Positions 37,274 through 52,200 of a stretch of 64,000 bases of DNA are shown piece by piece. The stretch covers positions 2,631,103 to 2,695,102 of the forward strand of contig NC_036453.1 in the NCBI RefSeq assembly GCF_002775205.1, in the 5' to 3' direction. Both the position numbers and the translations under genes were made by a program. Within the stretch, counting starts at the first letter, position 1. Every line of letters starts with the position of its first letter. This DNA is from Xiphophorus maculatus. Taxonomy: Eukaryota > Chordata > Actinopteri > Cyprinodontiformes > Poeciliidae. The notes under the pieces are model-generated. The model had not been told where the DNA came from, made no database searches, and saw nothing but the letters and a program-made list of their open reading frames with translations.

Positions 37274-40200
37274 ACACACACACACACACACACACACCAC
37301 AATCGTTGTTCAGAGCATTGTTCACACATTCTGAAAGGCCCCCCCAAAAATATGGAACCACCAGTGGGTGGATGTTCATTCATCAGATTCACCGTGAAGA
37401 AAAGCAGCGTTCTTACACTTCCAAAACACTTTGAGATGATATTTTTATCAATGCTCACTACAAGAGAAGAGCAAAAGCGTCGCATTTATTTACTTTTTCT
37501 TTATATATGGGTGTTTTAAGACCCAAACAGTTAAACAGTAAATAGGGCAGCGTGCTCCAAGAGCGAGTTAATTATCTCTGCTGTGTAATAAGTAGCAGAT
37601 GCTTCTTGGTGTGGTTTTGTCTATTTTACACTAAATCTTTAAAAACAAAACAAAAAAAAAAACAACTTATCCCAACTATTTTGATGTCCCTTTTTTTTTC
37701 ACGCGTGCAACACTTTCTGCACTTCCTGATCTGAGAGAACAATGGACAGCAGACAAGGAGTACTTCCTAATTACTGAAAGTATAGCTGCTAAAGAAATGT
37801 GGGGAATTAGCCACAACTCTCCCACTAGAGGAACTTCAGAGTTACGGCTGTAAAACATTTCCACACTAAAATATTCTGCAGAAACGTCACACGTTATTAA
37901 CTTTTAACTTGATTTACGCTTTGCTTTTTAAGTCCTAGTAAGCTTTAATTTGTAGTCCATGACTTTCTGCTTCCCCTGTCTGTCCACTATGATGTATATG
38001 AGCCAAACACAGAGGAGAGTGTGGCACAAAAAAAAAACATGTAATGCTCAGTGTTAGACAACTGGCATGTTGGGGTGGCCATGTCTCCATAACAACCATT
38101 AGACACCATCCACAACAGGTCGTTTGGGAGGCATGTGACAGAAAAGACCCCCATTTTCCCAAACATATGAGACTTATGAGCTCAAAAACAAATATATTTA
38201 TGGTTTTTAATCAGTTATTTAGGTCATTTAACCACCAGTTGGATGCAAAGTGTTATTCTACCCATTCAGCTTTTAATTGTTTCAGGAACTCAGGATCATT
38301 CGTGAACTATTTCTTTAAAAGATGTGGACTGTGAACGCTGACATTAGCACTGGGGAAGTCTGCGCTTCTGCTACATGTTTAGCATTGAGATGAAATTTCA
38401 GCACAACCTCAACAGAACAGTAGTCTTTTCCAGCATCCCGTCAGATTGTTTTTCTTTTAAAACAAAAATGAAATCCCAGGTGGGCCAGTAGGATCAGGTT
38501 TGTCATCCATCGCCGCTTGCAAATGGACTCCAGGTTGGACCCCAGAGGACAGAGAGGAGGTTTTGTTGCCTCATGCAAAGATTCCAGAAGGAACCTTTTT
38601 TTCTTTATTTTCTTTTTTTTACATACAAAAGAAAGAAGTTATTCATTACACGATAAAGTCCCAGCTCTAATTTGAAGGGATCTTTACTGATGATGTAGAA
38701 AAGTATCGTCACCACTGCATAAATCTTTTTGCACTTCCAAAGGTTTCTCAATTCTTCCTTTTCCTCTCTTTGGCTAACAAACAAACACAACCACTGCTGC
38801 TCCACTCACTTTCGGAGCAGAAAATGCTGAGCAGCATCAAAGCGAGACCAGCAAACAGATCAACGCTGAAACCCTGAGATCACATGTGAACAGACTAGTG
38901 CAGTAACCTCCCCGGTTCACATTTGCATTTCTCTTCCCCGATGCGTTTCCTGCTCTCACATCTCCCAGGCCAGGACGCCTGCTGAAGTTCGGAGCGTGGA
39001 GCTAACCACTTGATCCCCACTGTTACACAACACACACCTCTGGCCTGGCTGGGGGTGTGTGTACGTGTCTGAGTGCTTGTGTTTGCCTGAGCGAGTGTGT
39101 CCCGCATACGTCAGACTCGTCCCGACAGCAGAGTGTTTAAATGTTGCATTTCCTCCCCTCCCCTCCGGCTGAAGGCCTGGCACGCCACCGCCGTCTGTGT
39201 CAGAGTTATTCAAATCGGACACAATGACAGATGTACAACTGGTTTGAATGTGGGCAGAGGAAGCTTTTAATTATATTCTCAACCCCTTGCGTGGTGTGAG
39301 AAGCTTTTGCACGCACACACAAACTCGCACACGTAGCGCCGCAGTCAACAGCTGAGAACAAGCGTCTCCTTCTCAGCTGACTCCGTCCAAAGGGCGTCCA
39401 AAGTGCCATTACATAACCTGGCAACGTCCACGCCCAGGTTGCTCTGACATAATAAGGACTCAAAGGGCAAGCTAATGTTTGCTAAACAACGCTGCCGAGT
39501 AGCAGAGTCATCAGGTCACAGCCAAGCGACACAGCCACAGCGCTCTGCGCCTTATCGGCGACAGGTTCTTCAGGTTTAGTGTGTCAACGGGTGAGAATGT
39601 TCTCGTCAGCCTAAAGACGGAGCCGGTTCCAAACTAAAAGTTGAAAGTCCGGCCGCTTTGTTGCCCTGCAGCTGAAAATAGTTTGTCTTTTCCACTCAGA
39701 ACCACATGTAGGTCATCTGGCCCCCGACAGCAGTAAATCACCTCGCTGTCCTTGCATTCGCCCTCTGACCCCTTACAGCCGGCACGGAGAGACTTGCGTG
39801 CAAGTAGAAAATGCGCTGCTGATTGGAGTCGGGTTACGGCCGAAGTAAACACACAAGCAAACACACGCCGGCACGCTGCAGTGTGTGTGAGCAAGATTCG
39901 GAATTGGTGGATGGCGATTTGCCCGCACTACGACGGAGTTTCTGCAGGATGTCGGAGGCAGGAAAAGGTTCAGAAAGTTCTCCACGTGGAGATGATTATT
40001 ATGTTTTTTTAATTCAGCGGTTGGGAGATATTCGCGTTCGACCAAACTGTCCTACAAAGACACAGAGCAGAGGCCCTTTAGCCCACTGGGAGGGAAACAT
40101 TAGCATGGATCCTCCGGCCGATCAGCTGAGCTGCTGCTTTGGATCAACTATCCCTCTCGGATTTCTGTTCATATAAATGTCGACAACCTTCCTGAGCGCT

Positions 40201-43200
40201 GTCTTCCGTCACCGACGCAGTCACGCAGGACTCCTCTCATTAAGAAACTGCTATGACTACAGGTCTTCTTCACGTCAAACAAAAGCTAGTTTTCTGTTGT
40301 GCAAATTAAAAGGAGGAGACAAGAGTTTTGATTCCTGTGACGTAACCAGCAGGAGGTGAAAGCATCAACTTTAACCTCCCACCACTCTTCGTCCAATCTG
40401 CCAGAAGTGAAACCTCTCTGAAGATGGTGTTTTACTGCGGTTACAACTCCAGTAAAACACTAAATAAATCTTGACTTAACTTGTACCATGTACAATGTAC
40501 AATGAGACTATCAATAGTCTCATTGTTAAATAAATGGGCCTGCCATGGTAACAAATTTTGCTGGACGATAAATTCTCCCAGAGGTTATTGCGATAAACGA
40601 TAATATTGTTGTTTTGAGAACATTTTTGGTAATGGCACAGCAATGCAAGCACACCCTCTCAAACATCACCGAATTTCAAATTCTAATGAACATTTAACAC
40701 TGGAACTGGAAGACATTTTAAATATCCAAAAATATATAAGCACAATAAATAAAATGAGTTATGAAGTCTCTGGAAACAAAAAAGAGCTGGTTGAGACCAA
40801 ATCACCAGACCGAAGACTTTTATCATCCAAAGTTTGGTAGAAAAAGAGAAAAATGATAAATCAATAAAATGGAAATGTTTGAACTTGCTTTAGTTTATCA
40901 TGTGATTAATTGATTCATTGTCTATTGTAACAAGCCTATATATAAGCATTTGCTAGTTGTTGCAATGTTTTGTCTTTTCTCTCTCTCTTTCTGCGGGTGT
41001 AGAAGAAGACTTCCAGGGTGTTGACTTGCTCTCTCCCCTCCGTTCTCCTTTCCTCCTTTCCCTTTGAACTGTTTCCCCTTTCTCTCGTTCTTTTCCATCT
41101 CCATTACATTTGAAATAAACCCAAAGAGATTCCCAAATGAAGTTTTGTACATACACCAAGGGGAGCATCAGAGTGAAAGTTGTAACGCTCCACTTGTGAA
41201 AGTGAATCTGTCGGCCATCACCTTGGCGTTCATTCTGAGTGCTACATTGCTGGGCATGTAAAAAAAAAAGATGTTTTTTATTCTCAATTTCTAATTTTGC
41301 AGGTGGAAAAGTGGCGCTTTTAAGCTAAAAATGTTGAACCTTTGAGTCCGACGCTAACCTCAGAGTGAGAGTTGAGTGAACTCATTTTAATGCAGCCTTT
41401 CAGGAGTTTATCAGGTGATGATATTTGGTCTGTCACGATGCCAAGGGCAACAGTCGGCGGTCTGGTAACAGACGACTGATTTCCAAGTCCAAGTCGAGCC
41501 TTTAACATGTAAATAAACATCTTCACCCAATGCATGCCATCCAGTCTGCCTTCTGCACTGCACTGTTTGCACGTTCACAACCATTTAACAATTACCTTTG
41601 AATCTTTAAATGCAATTCAACATGCAAATAATTGATCTAGTTTTAATTATTTTAAAGTTGATTAAAAGGCTAAATTCAAACCATTAAATATACATTTATG
41701 CTCCAAGAAAAACATTCACTTTTCTGAATGAACCACAGACATGTTCGTACCGTCGCCTATTGGCTTTTATTTTGTAATCAGGAAGGGCCTTTTTTAGCTA
41801 GCAGCTAGATGCAGCTAGCCAAGTAGGGACACAATATTGTTTTTTTTTCTTTTACCTGAAATGACCAGTAGTCATAAAATTTAACTTTTTTTAGAGAGAT
41901 GTCTGTTTGGCCCTTGTTATGAAATGAAAACAAATGTGAACACATCATTAAGAGCCATAAATAACCTTCGATCTGTGAACGGTGTTGGCTATCACATCAA
42001 GCACATCAAATTACAAGAAAACATGTAGTTGACTCTACGTCTGGACTTGAGTCCAAATCAAGTCTGAAGGGTTTTTTGTTTGTTGTTGTTTTTTTTTGTG
42101 CAAAATAAACGCAACTCAAGTCCACGACCAAAAACCAGAGTCACCATTTCTGCCAATAGGTGGCGTATCAGCCAGATGATTACATAATTGACTCTAACAG
42201 CTAATGAAGAATTGTTAAATGTGTCTGCTTTACTTTCGGTGTCAATGACAAGTGTTCATTTCCAGAATTGGCTTCAACTAAGTAAAAAATAAGACCAACA
42301 GAGGGTTAAATGAAAAAGTAAAGAATGTCGCTCTTCCCCTAAACTACTAAACAACAGCAAAGTGAAAAAATTCCCAACTCTTACACATCCCTCTGTGTCA
42401 TGTCGATGGAAAATGTACGATGTGGTACACTGTGCAGGTCTGCTCTTGCATGTTGAGGGTTGTTTCTATGCCAATTTTGCTTTAGTACAGTTTGTAGGAG
42501 ACAGCTGCCTATAAAGATTAATGTGTGTTGCATGTTCTGCGAATTGCTGCGGTAATTTACAGAACATGAACTGGAGCTGCGATCTAGACATGAGCAGATT
42601 AAAAAAAAAAGCTAAAACTAGAAAATTTGGGGAAATTCTTAAGACTAGTTTACCCAGCCTCTGTCTGAATTCCTCAAAGTCTATAAAGCTTTAAAGCAAC
42701 CAAAGGAGTAAAAGGTTATTTCACCCTTGCGCTGAAGGGAAGAAAAAAAAAAGTCACATCTGAGAAGCTGAAACAGATAATTAATGAGCTTTTTCTGTTG
42801 TAGACTGAAAAAGAAAATAAATCATTATCCGACTTGTGGTAGTTTTGGATAATCTGAAGAGATCCTACATGTAGTAACGAGCTGATAAAAGTGTGATTTT
42901 GTGAATTGCTTTTGGTGTTTTAAACAAGATCAGCTCCTGAGCCAGAAGGGATGGCGAGTCAGCTGATGAGACAAAGACACCTCATGTATCTTTTGGGTGT
43001 CAGGAGGCCACAGCGAACAAATGAAGGCTCAGTCAGCAGAAACCTGCTGCAGCACTCAGCCCAAGGCATCACTACGGCAACCAACCCTGGTTAAGACGGG
43101 ACTCTTTTAGTCAGAGGGTGCACACTGCGAGTTCTTGTTCTGTCTCAGGACAACACCTGATTTGGTGTTTTATTGAGGCCCGAGGCTTGGATTACAAAAG

Positions 43201-46200
43201 CCTCGTAAACCTGAGGGTTTTTTTTTTCTCCCTCAGCAAACTGTTCACTAGATCCAGTAAGCAGAAGGAGTACCAATGAAAAAAAGCATGAACAATTAGT
43301 TTTACTTAAGAGTTTAAATAAATCTGTTCGAGCATTTTAAGCGCTTTAAAGCTTGAATGAGTTTTACAGAGCCTTTCTAAAGTATTGTGTTTTAAAATGT
43401 CACTATAAGAGCATACGAGGGCCAAGCTAAGAAAACACAAGAAATAAAATTACTAGAATAAAGTCGGATGAGAATAGAGTCATAATATTACAACTTCATT
43501 CTCAAAATCTTAATTCTTTAAGTATTATGACTCTGTCGCCATATTATTACAACTTTATTCTCATATTATTTTGAATATTCCAGTAATTTCAGAGCCATTC
43601 TTGTATGAGTTTATTCTGTTAATATGACTTTATTCTCATAATTGTATGATTTAGTTCTCTTACAAGTTTATTCTTCTCATGACTTTTTTATTTTCGTATG
43701 ACGTTGTTGTAATGTTAGAACTATATTCTCGTAATTTTATCGATTTTTTTTTTTCTTAGTATGGCTCCAATACTATTGTTGTACGTTACAACCACAGATG
43801 TCACTGAGATTTTTTTAGGACGGACCAACCTTAAATAGTGCATAACTGGGCAGAAAAAGGTTTAAAAAAAAAACAAAACTGTTGCTTTCAAGATTTCTAT
43901 GACTGAAACATCTGAAAGGCATAAAACACATTGTAATTCGGCCCTGACTGCAGGGTCAAGTCTCTACCAGCTTTATAGAGCTAAAGACTCACAAAACGGC
44001 TTCAGCTCAGTCAGAATGTATCTGTGAAAATCAATCTTCAAAACACAGATTCTCATTTGGATCTAGCTCTGAATTTGACTAGGCCATTTTAACACATTAA
44101 TATGCTACTTTTATTAAAACTATTACATAGCAGCTCTGGTCGTGTGTTTGGAGCAGTCATTGTTTTTGTTTTCTGCTGCGACTGTCCCATATTTATTTGT
44201 GGACGCTGTGGAATGCGCAACTCATAGTTGTGCCGCTGCGTTCCTCGGTCATAAGGCTTTCTAATAAACCTCTGAGGCCTTCACACAACAACTTTATTGA
44301 CACTGTACTGACTTAACATTGCACAAAAGTGGACTATATTTACTAATTAGTAACTATGAGGGTAAATGGTTCTAGATTTCATTTAGAGGCATTATCTACT
44401 CTGCACTTTTTATGAACAATTATCCTGATATTTCACGATTATACAGAGTTTTATGTTGGTCTGGACTGGCACAAACAAATAAATATTTTGGTCAACGGGG
44501 AAATGTGAAAATATTCCCAGCATATGGAGAACTGTACCTTAACGCTGCACCAAACCCCTTAAAAAGCATCTGAACTGTTGATTTCACATACTGGGAATAC
44601 TACTGGATATGCAGTTGAATAGTTTTAAAGATGGCCGCCGATGGGATGCGGTAAATCACACTCGAAGGATTTGAGTAAAAACTCTGTTGATTAAATGTTT
44701 TCCAGGAATCATAACTAATAGTGTTTTGGGGTGAGCTGCGTACCATGTGATGATGCTCCACCAATAACTAAGACATGCAGAGACACACACACACACACAC
44801 ACACGAATATAAAGACTTTATTACTCACCTGTTCTTTTCCATCTCATTGTGTGTAGACCTGCAGAGGTAAACAAGACAGAAGGAGAACGTGAGCGAAATC
44901 AAAGCTAATACAACAGTGGCAGTAATTGCGCGGGGTGAGTAATGACTTCTACATGCGGCATTGCTGCAGTCCAGGACCTGAATGTGGAGGAGTGAGCACC
45001 CGAGAAAAAAGTAATAAAAACATGGCTGTGTGGGCGTGTACGGGTTCTCTAAAAAGAAATAACAAAGACGGATTTCAGGAAAGATGAAGAAATATTCTGA
45101 CGTGCAAGCTGGTTTATAAAGGCTTTCATTTCCCTCCAGGCTTTTACATGCTGAATTTATTCATTTCGATTTGAAGCCAAAAAAATACAGATTTTTGCAG
45201 TGTGCCCAAAAACACTAGAATATAAACAGAATATTGTGTTTAAATAATAATAATAATAATAATATTAATAATTTAAAAAAGAAATCACACAAAGGGGAAA
45301 TATTATGCCTTTTCCAGGCACAGAGTGCCATTTTAGGGCATAATCAAGTAACCATGTGTATATTGTATATACCAAACATGATTTAAAATAAATTTTACTT
45401 TGTAATCTAATGCCTTGAAATTTGGGTCTCTGTCTCTTTCTGAAACTCCGCCTCCAGGAAGTCATCACAACACGGCTCCTCTGGTAACCCGTTAAAAGCG
45501 TTAATGGGTTAATATAGAACCCATATATAACAGAAGCTTGGGACTGCAGCTTGGAGGAGGAGCTTCGTCCGTGAAGGTGGAGCTAGGCCCACCCAGGCAT
45601 CTTGCTCAGCTGAATGGTTGCCATGGATATTAAAGGATTTCTCAAACACGCATGAAAGAATCAAAGCAACACTCCAGCTTTGTTTTTGATGAGGGAATAA
45701 TATCAGAACATGATGTAAAGCTAAAAAAGAAAGTCAATTTTAAATGATACTGCCTCTTTTAGCAAATAGCAAAAACTGATCATGTTATTTTATTCTCAGA
45801 AACAAACTTTATGGTTGTTCTAAATAAATCCACTATGTGGGAACTTTAAGGACCGCCTTTACCAACTGACCCGTGATAAAGAGAACCAGAGGATATACAC
45901 TGCGCTCATAACCAGAAGGCTAGTCAGTGTAAGATGCCACTCAGCCGTTCATGCTGCCAGATCCTGCAGTGTACATGTTGTCCTGATCAGTGTAGGGGTT
46001 GGGTGAAGCACAGCAGAGGTAAAAGGAGAGATGGAGGTGTGTTGATGGCTAGCTTTGCTCCTGCATTGCAGTGGTGCATTCAGTCACAAACTCAAACGCA
46101 AACAGAGCAGATGCAGAATATGGAGGGGACGAGGGGGGAGGATATGTCTTTGAAAAAGACAAAAGGAAAACTAACTAACCCGGGAGTAAACAGTATAAAG

Positions 46201-49200
46201 AAAACGGCGAGTTCAGCTCATCCACCTCCACCTCACCCCTGATCCCCTGTCCCACCACGACTCCCAAAAATAAACTCCGCATTTTCAGCTGCGCTACACC
46301 CCACACTGCCACCGACTTAAGACACTCATTCAAACTTTGACGTCGAGGCAGGATGTTTAACATGTTTTACGACTTCCTGTTAGGAATAACGCATTAAAGC
46401 TCCTATAAAAAAGAGAGAGAGAGATTTTGTTTTGCAGCAGGGGAGAGGGGAGGAGGGGAGATGTTTAAAAGGCTGTAAGTGAAGCCTGTTCTCCTGATGT
46501 GGCACAGTGCTGCTTGTGTGGGCATCATCAAGTTTCAGGCAGCCAGTCGGGGGTGCTCCGTTTCTCGCCCGGCCTCCCTCCTCCCCCCTCCAGGACAGTG
46601 TGCATTCCTGCACAGGGCAGACAGCCACGGGTGACATAACAAATCTGGCAGCGAAGGGATCCTACATATTCAGGCTGGATTTTTGGCTCTGGAAGATGTT
46701 TCCTCCCGCCTTGGTTCCTGTGTTGTTTGCCCCCCCGGTCCCCACCCCTATCACACGTAGCAACCACAGCACTATGGCACATTTGAAATTACACTAGCTT
46801 GCGTAATTGGTTGGGCTGCGAGTGTTTGCGATCTTTCGTTTAAGATCAAGAAACTGGGATGCAAAATGCACAAACCTTTAGGTAGACCGAACAGAGTCAG
46901 GTTGAAGTTCAGTTTGATGTCACACATTGCAAAAACACAAGTAATTTGGTCTAGTTTGTAGAGCAAACATCTTTGTACACTTGAAAACAGATAAAACTAA
47001 CTTACAAGTAACTTCGCAACTAGATATAGGAGTTTTTATAAGTCAATAATTCCTTAATATTGATGAAAAGTACTAGTTCATCTGGTAGATTTTTTCACTT
47101 ATAAACCAGGGAAAATGTCTTTTTATAAGTGGAATAACAGTGCTTTTCATCAAAATTAAGGAACTATTGTCTTATATAAGCTCCTATATCTAAAAGTTAC
47201 TTGTAAGATAGTTTGGTCTAAATTCAAGTGTACAAAGATGGTTGCACTAGAAACTAGACCAAAAAGATTTTGTGTTTTTGCAGTGCAGAGAAGGTCCGCT
47301 GTGCTGAGTCAGTGACTGAGGCAGCTTTACTTTACTAATGTAAATAGCCAAACAGCAAAAAGATGCTGAGAAATTTACTAAAGACTGAAATTTGACAATT
47401 AAGCCTTTAATTGGTCCCAACTAGTGTTTCTTGGTTGGCTGGTTGTAAACTAAAAATCAAAGCTTGTTCGAAAAATGAGTCCTAAGACTGAAAGTTGTTC
47501 CAAGTCACGTCCTTCTAAGAAAACTCTTTGAATTGTATGAATTCTAACATTTTTCTTAGAAATTTTACCTCCCTTAGCTAAAGGTTATTCAGAAAGTGCC
47601 TTATGCCTAGTTCACATGGCAAAATTTTCCCGTTAAGACAATCTTAATGATTATCAGGGTGGTTCTTAAAGGGGCAGTATTATATATTTTCTAGGCACAT
47701 AGTAACTATATTACATTCAGTTGTATAAAAATGATACATATAACAAATATGACTTAAAAGAATATTTACTTTGTAATTTAGTGCTTTGAAATTAGGGTTC
47801 TGTCTCTTTAAGGAGCTCCTGCTCTTTCTGAAGCTCCGTCTTCAGGAAGGTATCACAACATGGCTCCTCTATTAACCCTTTAACAACGTTTTTAATCAAC
47901 ATTTCACTGAGAAGTAGCTCCTATAATGAGCTCAGCCGACAGTACCACCAGGTGTTTGCTAATTGATGCTGGCTAGTCTGAAGGAGCTGGGAAAGAGTGG
48001 AAAAGTCGCAAGGATTTTAGGGTTGCTTTGTGAGGTGCAAGCTTGGAAACCAGCAGCTCTGAGGAGGAGCCGTGTCTCGAAGGCGGGCCTAGGTCTACCC
48101 AGGCGTTTTGCACAGCTGAATGGTTGCCATGGAGATTAAAGAATTTCTCAAACATTCATGAAAGAATCAAAGCAACACTCCAGGTATGTTTTTTATGGGA
48201 GAATAACATTAGTGCATGATGGAAATCTCAAAGAAGCTTTACAGCGCCAAGACTATATTTAAGCCTGGCTTTCTAAATTACTTTTTCCCTCTACTGATAA
48301 TGATTTAAATTCAGAAAAGTGAATACAGACGAATAAGGAAGCACAAGAGCAAAACAAACACAGAACTAGAAGCTGAAGTCTAACTAGGTCAAACTTATTC
48401 AGCTAATTACCACACAAGACTGGAGCAGCAACAGTAATTTACTGCAATACAATCTGCAGTAGTAAGTGACTGGAGGAAGTTTAGCAACAAACAGTGACTA
48501 AATAAAGAAGTCCCATATCATCCACTGCACCAAATTCTGCTGCAGCTTTTCACATTTCAGCCAATTTGTTTTCAGACCCCAAAAAGAAAGAGATTAAACC
48601 AATCAGGCTAAAATAGGAAGAGCTGGAAGACTCAGACACGGCAAAAATAATTCACCTGCTCTTCTGCTTAGAGCCACACACCAAGAAAAAGTCATAATAA
48701 TTTGAAAATAAAGTTGTACAAGAAAGTTGAAATAAGACGGGAATAAAGTTGCACAAGAATAAATTCAAAATAATGACAATAAAGTCGCAATGTTACCAGA
48801 ATAATGTCGTAACATGACTTTATTCTTGTAATATTATGACTTTATGCTCTTACAACTTCATTCTCATAATTTCGTTTTTTGTATTTCCTTAGCGTGGCCC
48901 TAATACTCTGCCACGCTTTCTTGGCTCGGCTTACAGTGACACTGTCATTCACACATCCAAATAGTCGGGATGCAACAGAAAACTGGGAGGGCATTACACC
49001 AGGCCTTTAAATCACAGTACAATGGGCTGAATGAGAGTTCGGACCAAGCGGACAGGAAAGTCAGAATCTCATCTAGAAACCAAAGCGAAGAGCCATTTAG
49101 AAATTCGTGCGGGTAAACGAAGACGGACCTGCGGCTAATCCCACGTTTCATGCTTGACGTGTCTGAAAAGCAGCCATGGCTCAACATGTTCGCACATGAT

Positions 49201-52200
49201 CCGAGCTGGAGGCGCACTCCGTCTCTTGAAGCGTAGTGGGAGTGGAAGAACAACTCATTTTGTCACCATCAGTCATATCTCGACAACACACAGACTCGTA
49301 TATAACAATCAGCCTTCATGTGACACGATTCACCTTATTGGCGCTTCTTGAACTGTTTACCTTTGGCAAATTAGTTCATTGCGACACTTTAAACACCGGC
49401 CAGAGTTTAAATCAGCTGCTACGTTTCAACCTTTTTTGGGAAGAGAAGCATAAAAAATGGGCATATATTTGGAAGAAAACAATGATGAGTTTATAAAAAG
49501 AAAAAATGTTGGGATGTTTAATCCCAACTCTGGCCTAAAAAGAGAGAGAGATTCCCACGCCAAGACGAACTCCAACAGCAAACACTGATCTACAAATGTA
49601 GGAATGTCCAACACATCCCATCTGTGCAGTGCAGAACACAGTAGTACTATACGTACCACTCAGTTAGTCTAAAGAGTCTGTACAGTCTGCTTGGGTTGTT
49701 GTTTTGGGAGAAGCACGATAAGATAGTTAGATATGCAGACACTCATCCTGTGACTCTTATCTTTATTCTTTTATGCATTGTTCATATTGTAGTGAACCTT
49801 TTCTAATTTATTGCTTTTTATTCTTTTTAATTGTGTAACTTGATGTGCTCCTTTTAGAATGAAAAAAATGCTTTTTATTGACCATTATTATTATTACTCT
49901 CTTTTTGAATGAAGCTTATTAAGTTATATATTGAATATATATATCATATATATATATACATGATATATATATATGATATATATATATATACAGTACATAT
50001 ACATATATATACATATATATCATATATCAATATGAAGATATTGATTTTACCTTTGAGGTACAACAAACAGAAACTAGCTCTTTAGGCCAAGTCTGGCATA
50101 TTTTGTGATGTGCATTATCCCTTTTGAAATAAACGACAATAGCAGCATTCAGTTTTTATGCTCTAATAATTTGGAACAAACTTCCAGAAAACTGAAAAAA
50201 CTGCCAAAAGACAGACTTCCTCTAAATCAAGGCTAAAGATCTGTTTAGAAAATCTGTTTAGAGCTGCCTCCAATTAATAATAACCGGAACATTTGGTATT
50301 TTGCTAATGACAAAATATAATGTGTAAAAGCCTGGCGTATTATAAGCCTGGCTTATAATACGCCAGGCTTTAATTGGGCCCCCCAACAGGCCAAGTGTTT
50401 TATTTTAAATAGATTTTTTTTTTTAACAACGGTGACAGTAAAGACTTAAGCTAGGTTTATAGTTGACGTATTGAACTGCACCTGCCCGTTGGCCTCACAT
50501 GCTATTATTTCCAAATCATGATGCCGACCTGTGCACCTCTGAATTTTTGTAACTTTTAGCATCTTTTAAACACAGAAACACGGTATGCTGGTAGCGGACC
50601 AACCACCGGGCTAAGCAGGTTTTCTGGGGAAACCCTGAAGCACTTAAACTGCTATAATATTATTGAGTCTGGACTTGTTTCAATGGGACAGTTCTGGCTA
50701 ACTGTTTCCACCTTTCATCAAAATAAAGAGAGTCATGTAAGACACTGACGGGACATAATCTCTCAATGAAATCTGAGCTATTCCTAAAGAAGAACCAACC
50801 AATCAAATTCTTGTTTTTTGAAAACTCAGTTCAACACATCAGTTTTGTTCTTTTCTGTCATTATTTCTTTATTGGTCAATTCCTACCTCCATTTCATCTC
50901 TTCCTTCTTGTATTTCACTCATCTGCCCAAACTATTTCACTTTTTTTTTATTCCTTTTTGAGACACCTTAAACCCTAACTAACACTCATATGAAAAACCC
51001 TCACAGGAACACAAAAGCATGAGCTCCTGGGTTTAGCAAAACCCTCCACTGAAACCACCTTTAATCCAGGAACAACACCACCCTTTGTTCTCAAACAGAC
51101 AGCGGTTCAGGATTGTCCTGTCCATTATGAATGAGGCTCAACAGGTAAAGAACATTCTGTACGTCTTCTTGGAAAGGATCACGAAACTGAACCAAACTTC
51201 AGCTACGCATCGCACATGGACGCAGGTCAGGAAGACCCAAAGCTGGTGGTTTTAACGTCCAACACTCGGACTGAGAGCAGTTCCCTGTATCGGCCTGGAG
51301 TCACCCGGTGTGACCCGACGGATCTCGGCAAGCTGCTGCTGACTTTAAAGCCGGATTGTTGTGTGCTGCTGTCAGTCAGAACATAAAACAACGTCTAAAA
51401 TTACTCCTCCGTCAAACTCTGCTTGCTACATCAGTGGATCTCCACACAATTTTCCATCCGCCATCAATGCTGCATTGTTTACGGTTTTGCATGTCGTTTC
51501 TAGGCGTTTTAAAAGCGTTCAACGATAGTTAAGTTCCAACTTTGCATTGCCGTGAACACTTCAACCAAGAATCAACTTAAAACCTGAATAATGACTGTGC
51601 TACCTTCCTCTCTTTTGACGCAAGAGGATGATATTTTGGTGACCAAATTAAACTAAAAAGCACCAGTCTAGGACTATAAGCGTTAGGTGATCGGCTGGGA
51701 CAAAAACACATATAAATTCTGCTGCAAAATGGTATTCTGGCATTTTACATTTGGTTAATTCACCTGAATCACACAGAAGAAGTTTGTCATCACAAAGAGC
51801 AAATTAGGACAGCGCTAAAACTCAATCGCCTGAATAAAAACCTTAACCTTACATGGGCTGCTTTGTGAGGCCGAGGCTTGGAAACTGCAGCTTTGAGGAG
51901 GCGCTGTGCCTTGAAGGCAGAGCTTATTCCACTCAGGCATTGTGTACAGCTGAATGGTTGCCATGGAGATTACATCTAGTCAGTTTAACTCACTGGTTTA
52001 ACGTCGAAAGGTCAGTGCTGACCACTCTGAGAGTCCAGATCTGGTTTGAAACTTTGAATCCTGTCTAACAGCTGTCAGCTGTCTTTCATATACACATCTG
52101 TTTTCTCTCTGGTTATATGCAGATGTCATCTTGTTGTCAGTGAACCTCATGTACTGTATAAATATGTAAGTATACTTACAAAAAGCCTACTTACATATGT

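Larger units (their letters stand above)
36795..44828 (-). other. mxd1: mxd1 intron 3
   Basis: 8.0 kb. Holds a CA repeat (37240-37298), a CA run at 44784-44804 and a foldback MITE (43417-43775). A locally GC-richer block at 38900-40340 has only short overlapping ORFs without recognisable protein. The rest (40400-43400) is AT-rich with nothing identified. Confidence 0.85.

Noticed and set aside
38900..40340. Alternative mxd1 promoter or nested gene in intron 3
   Set aside because: GC-richer with several ORFs of under 120 codons, but no protein family, splice structure or promoter motif that I could support.
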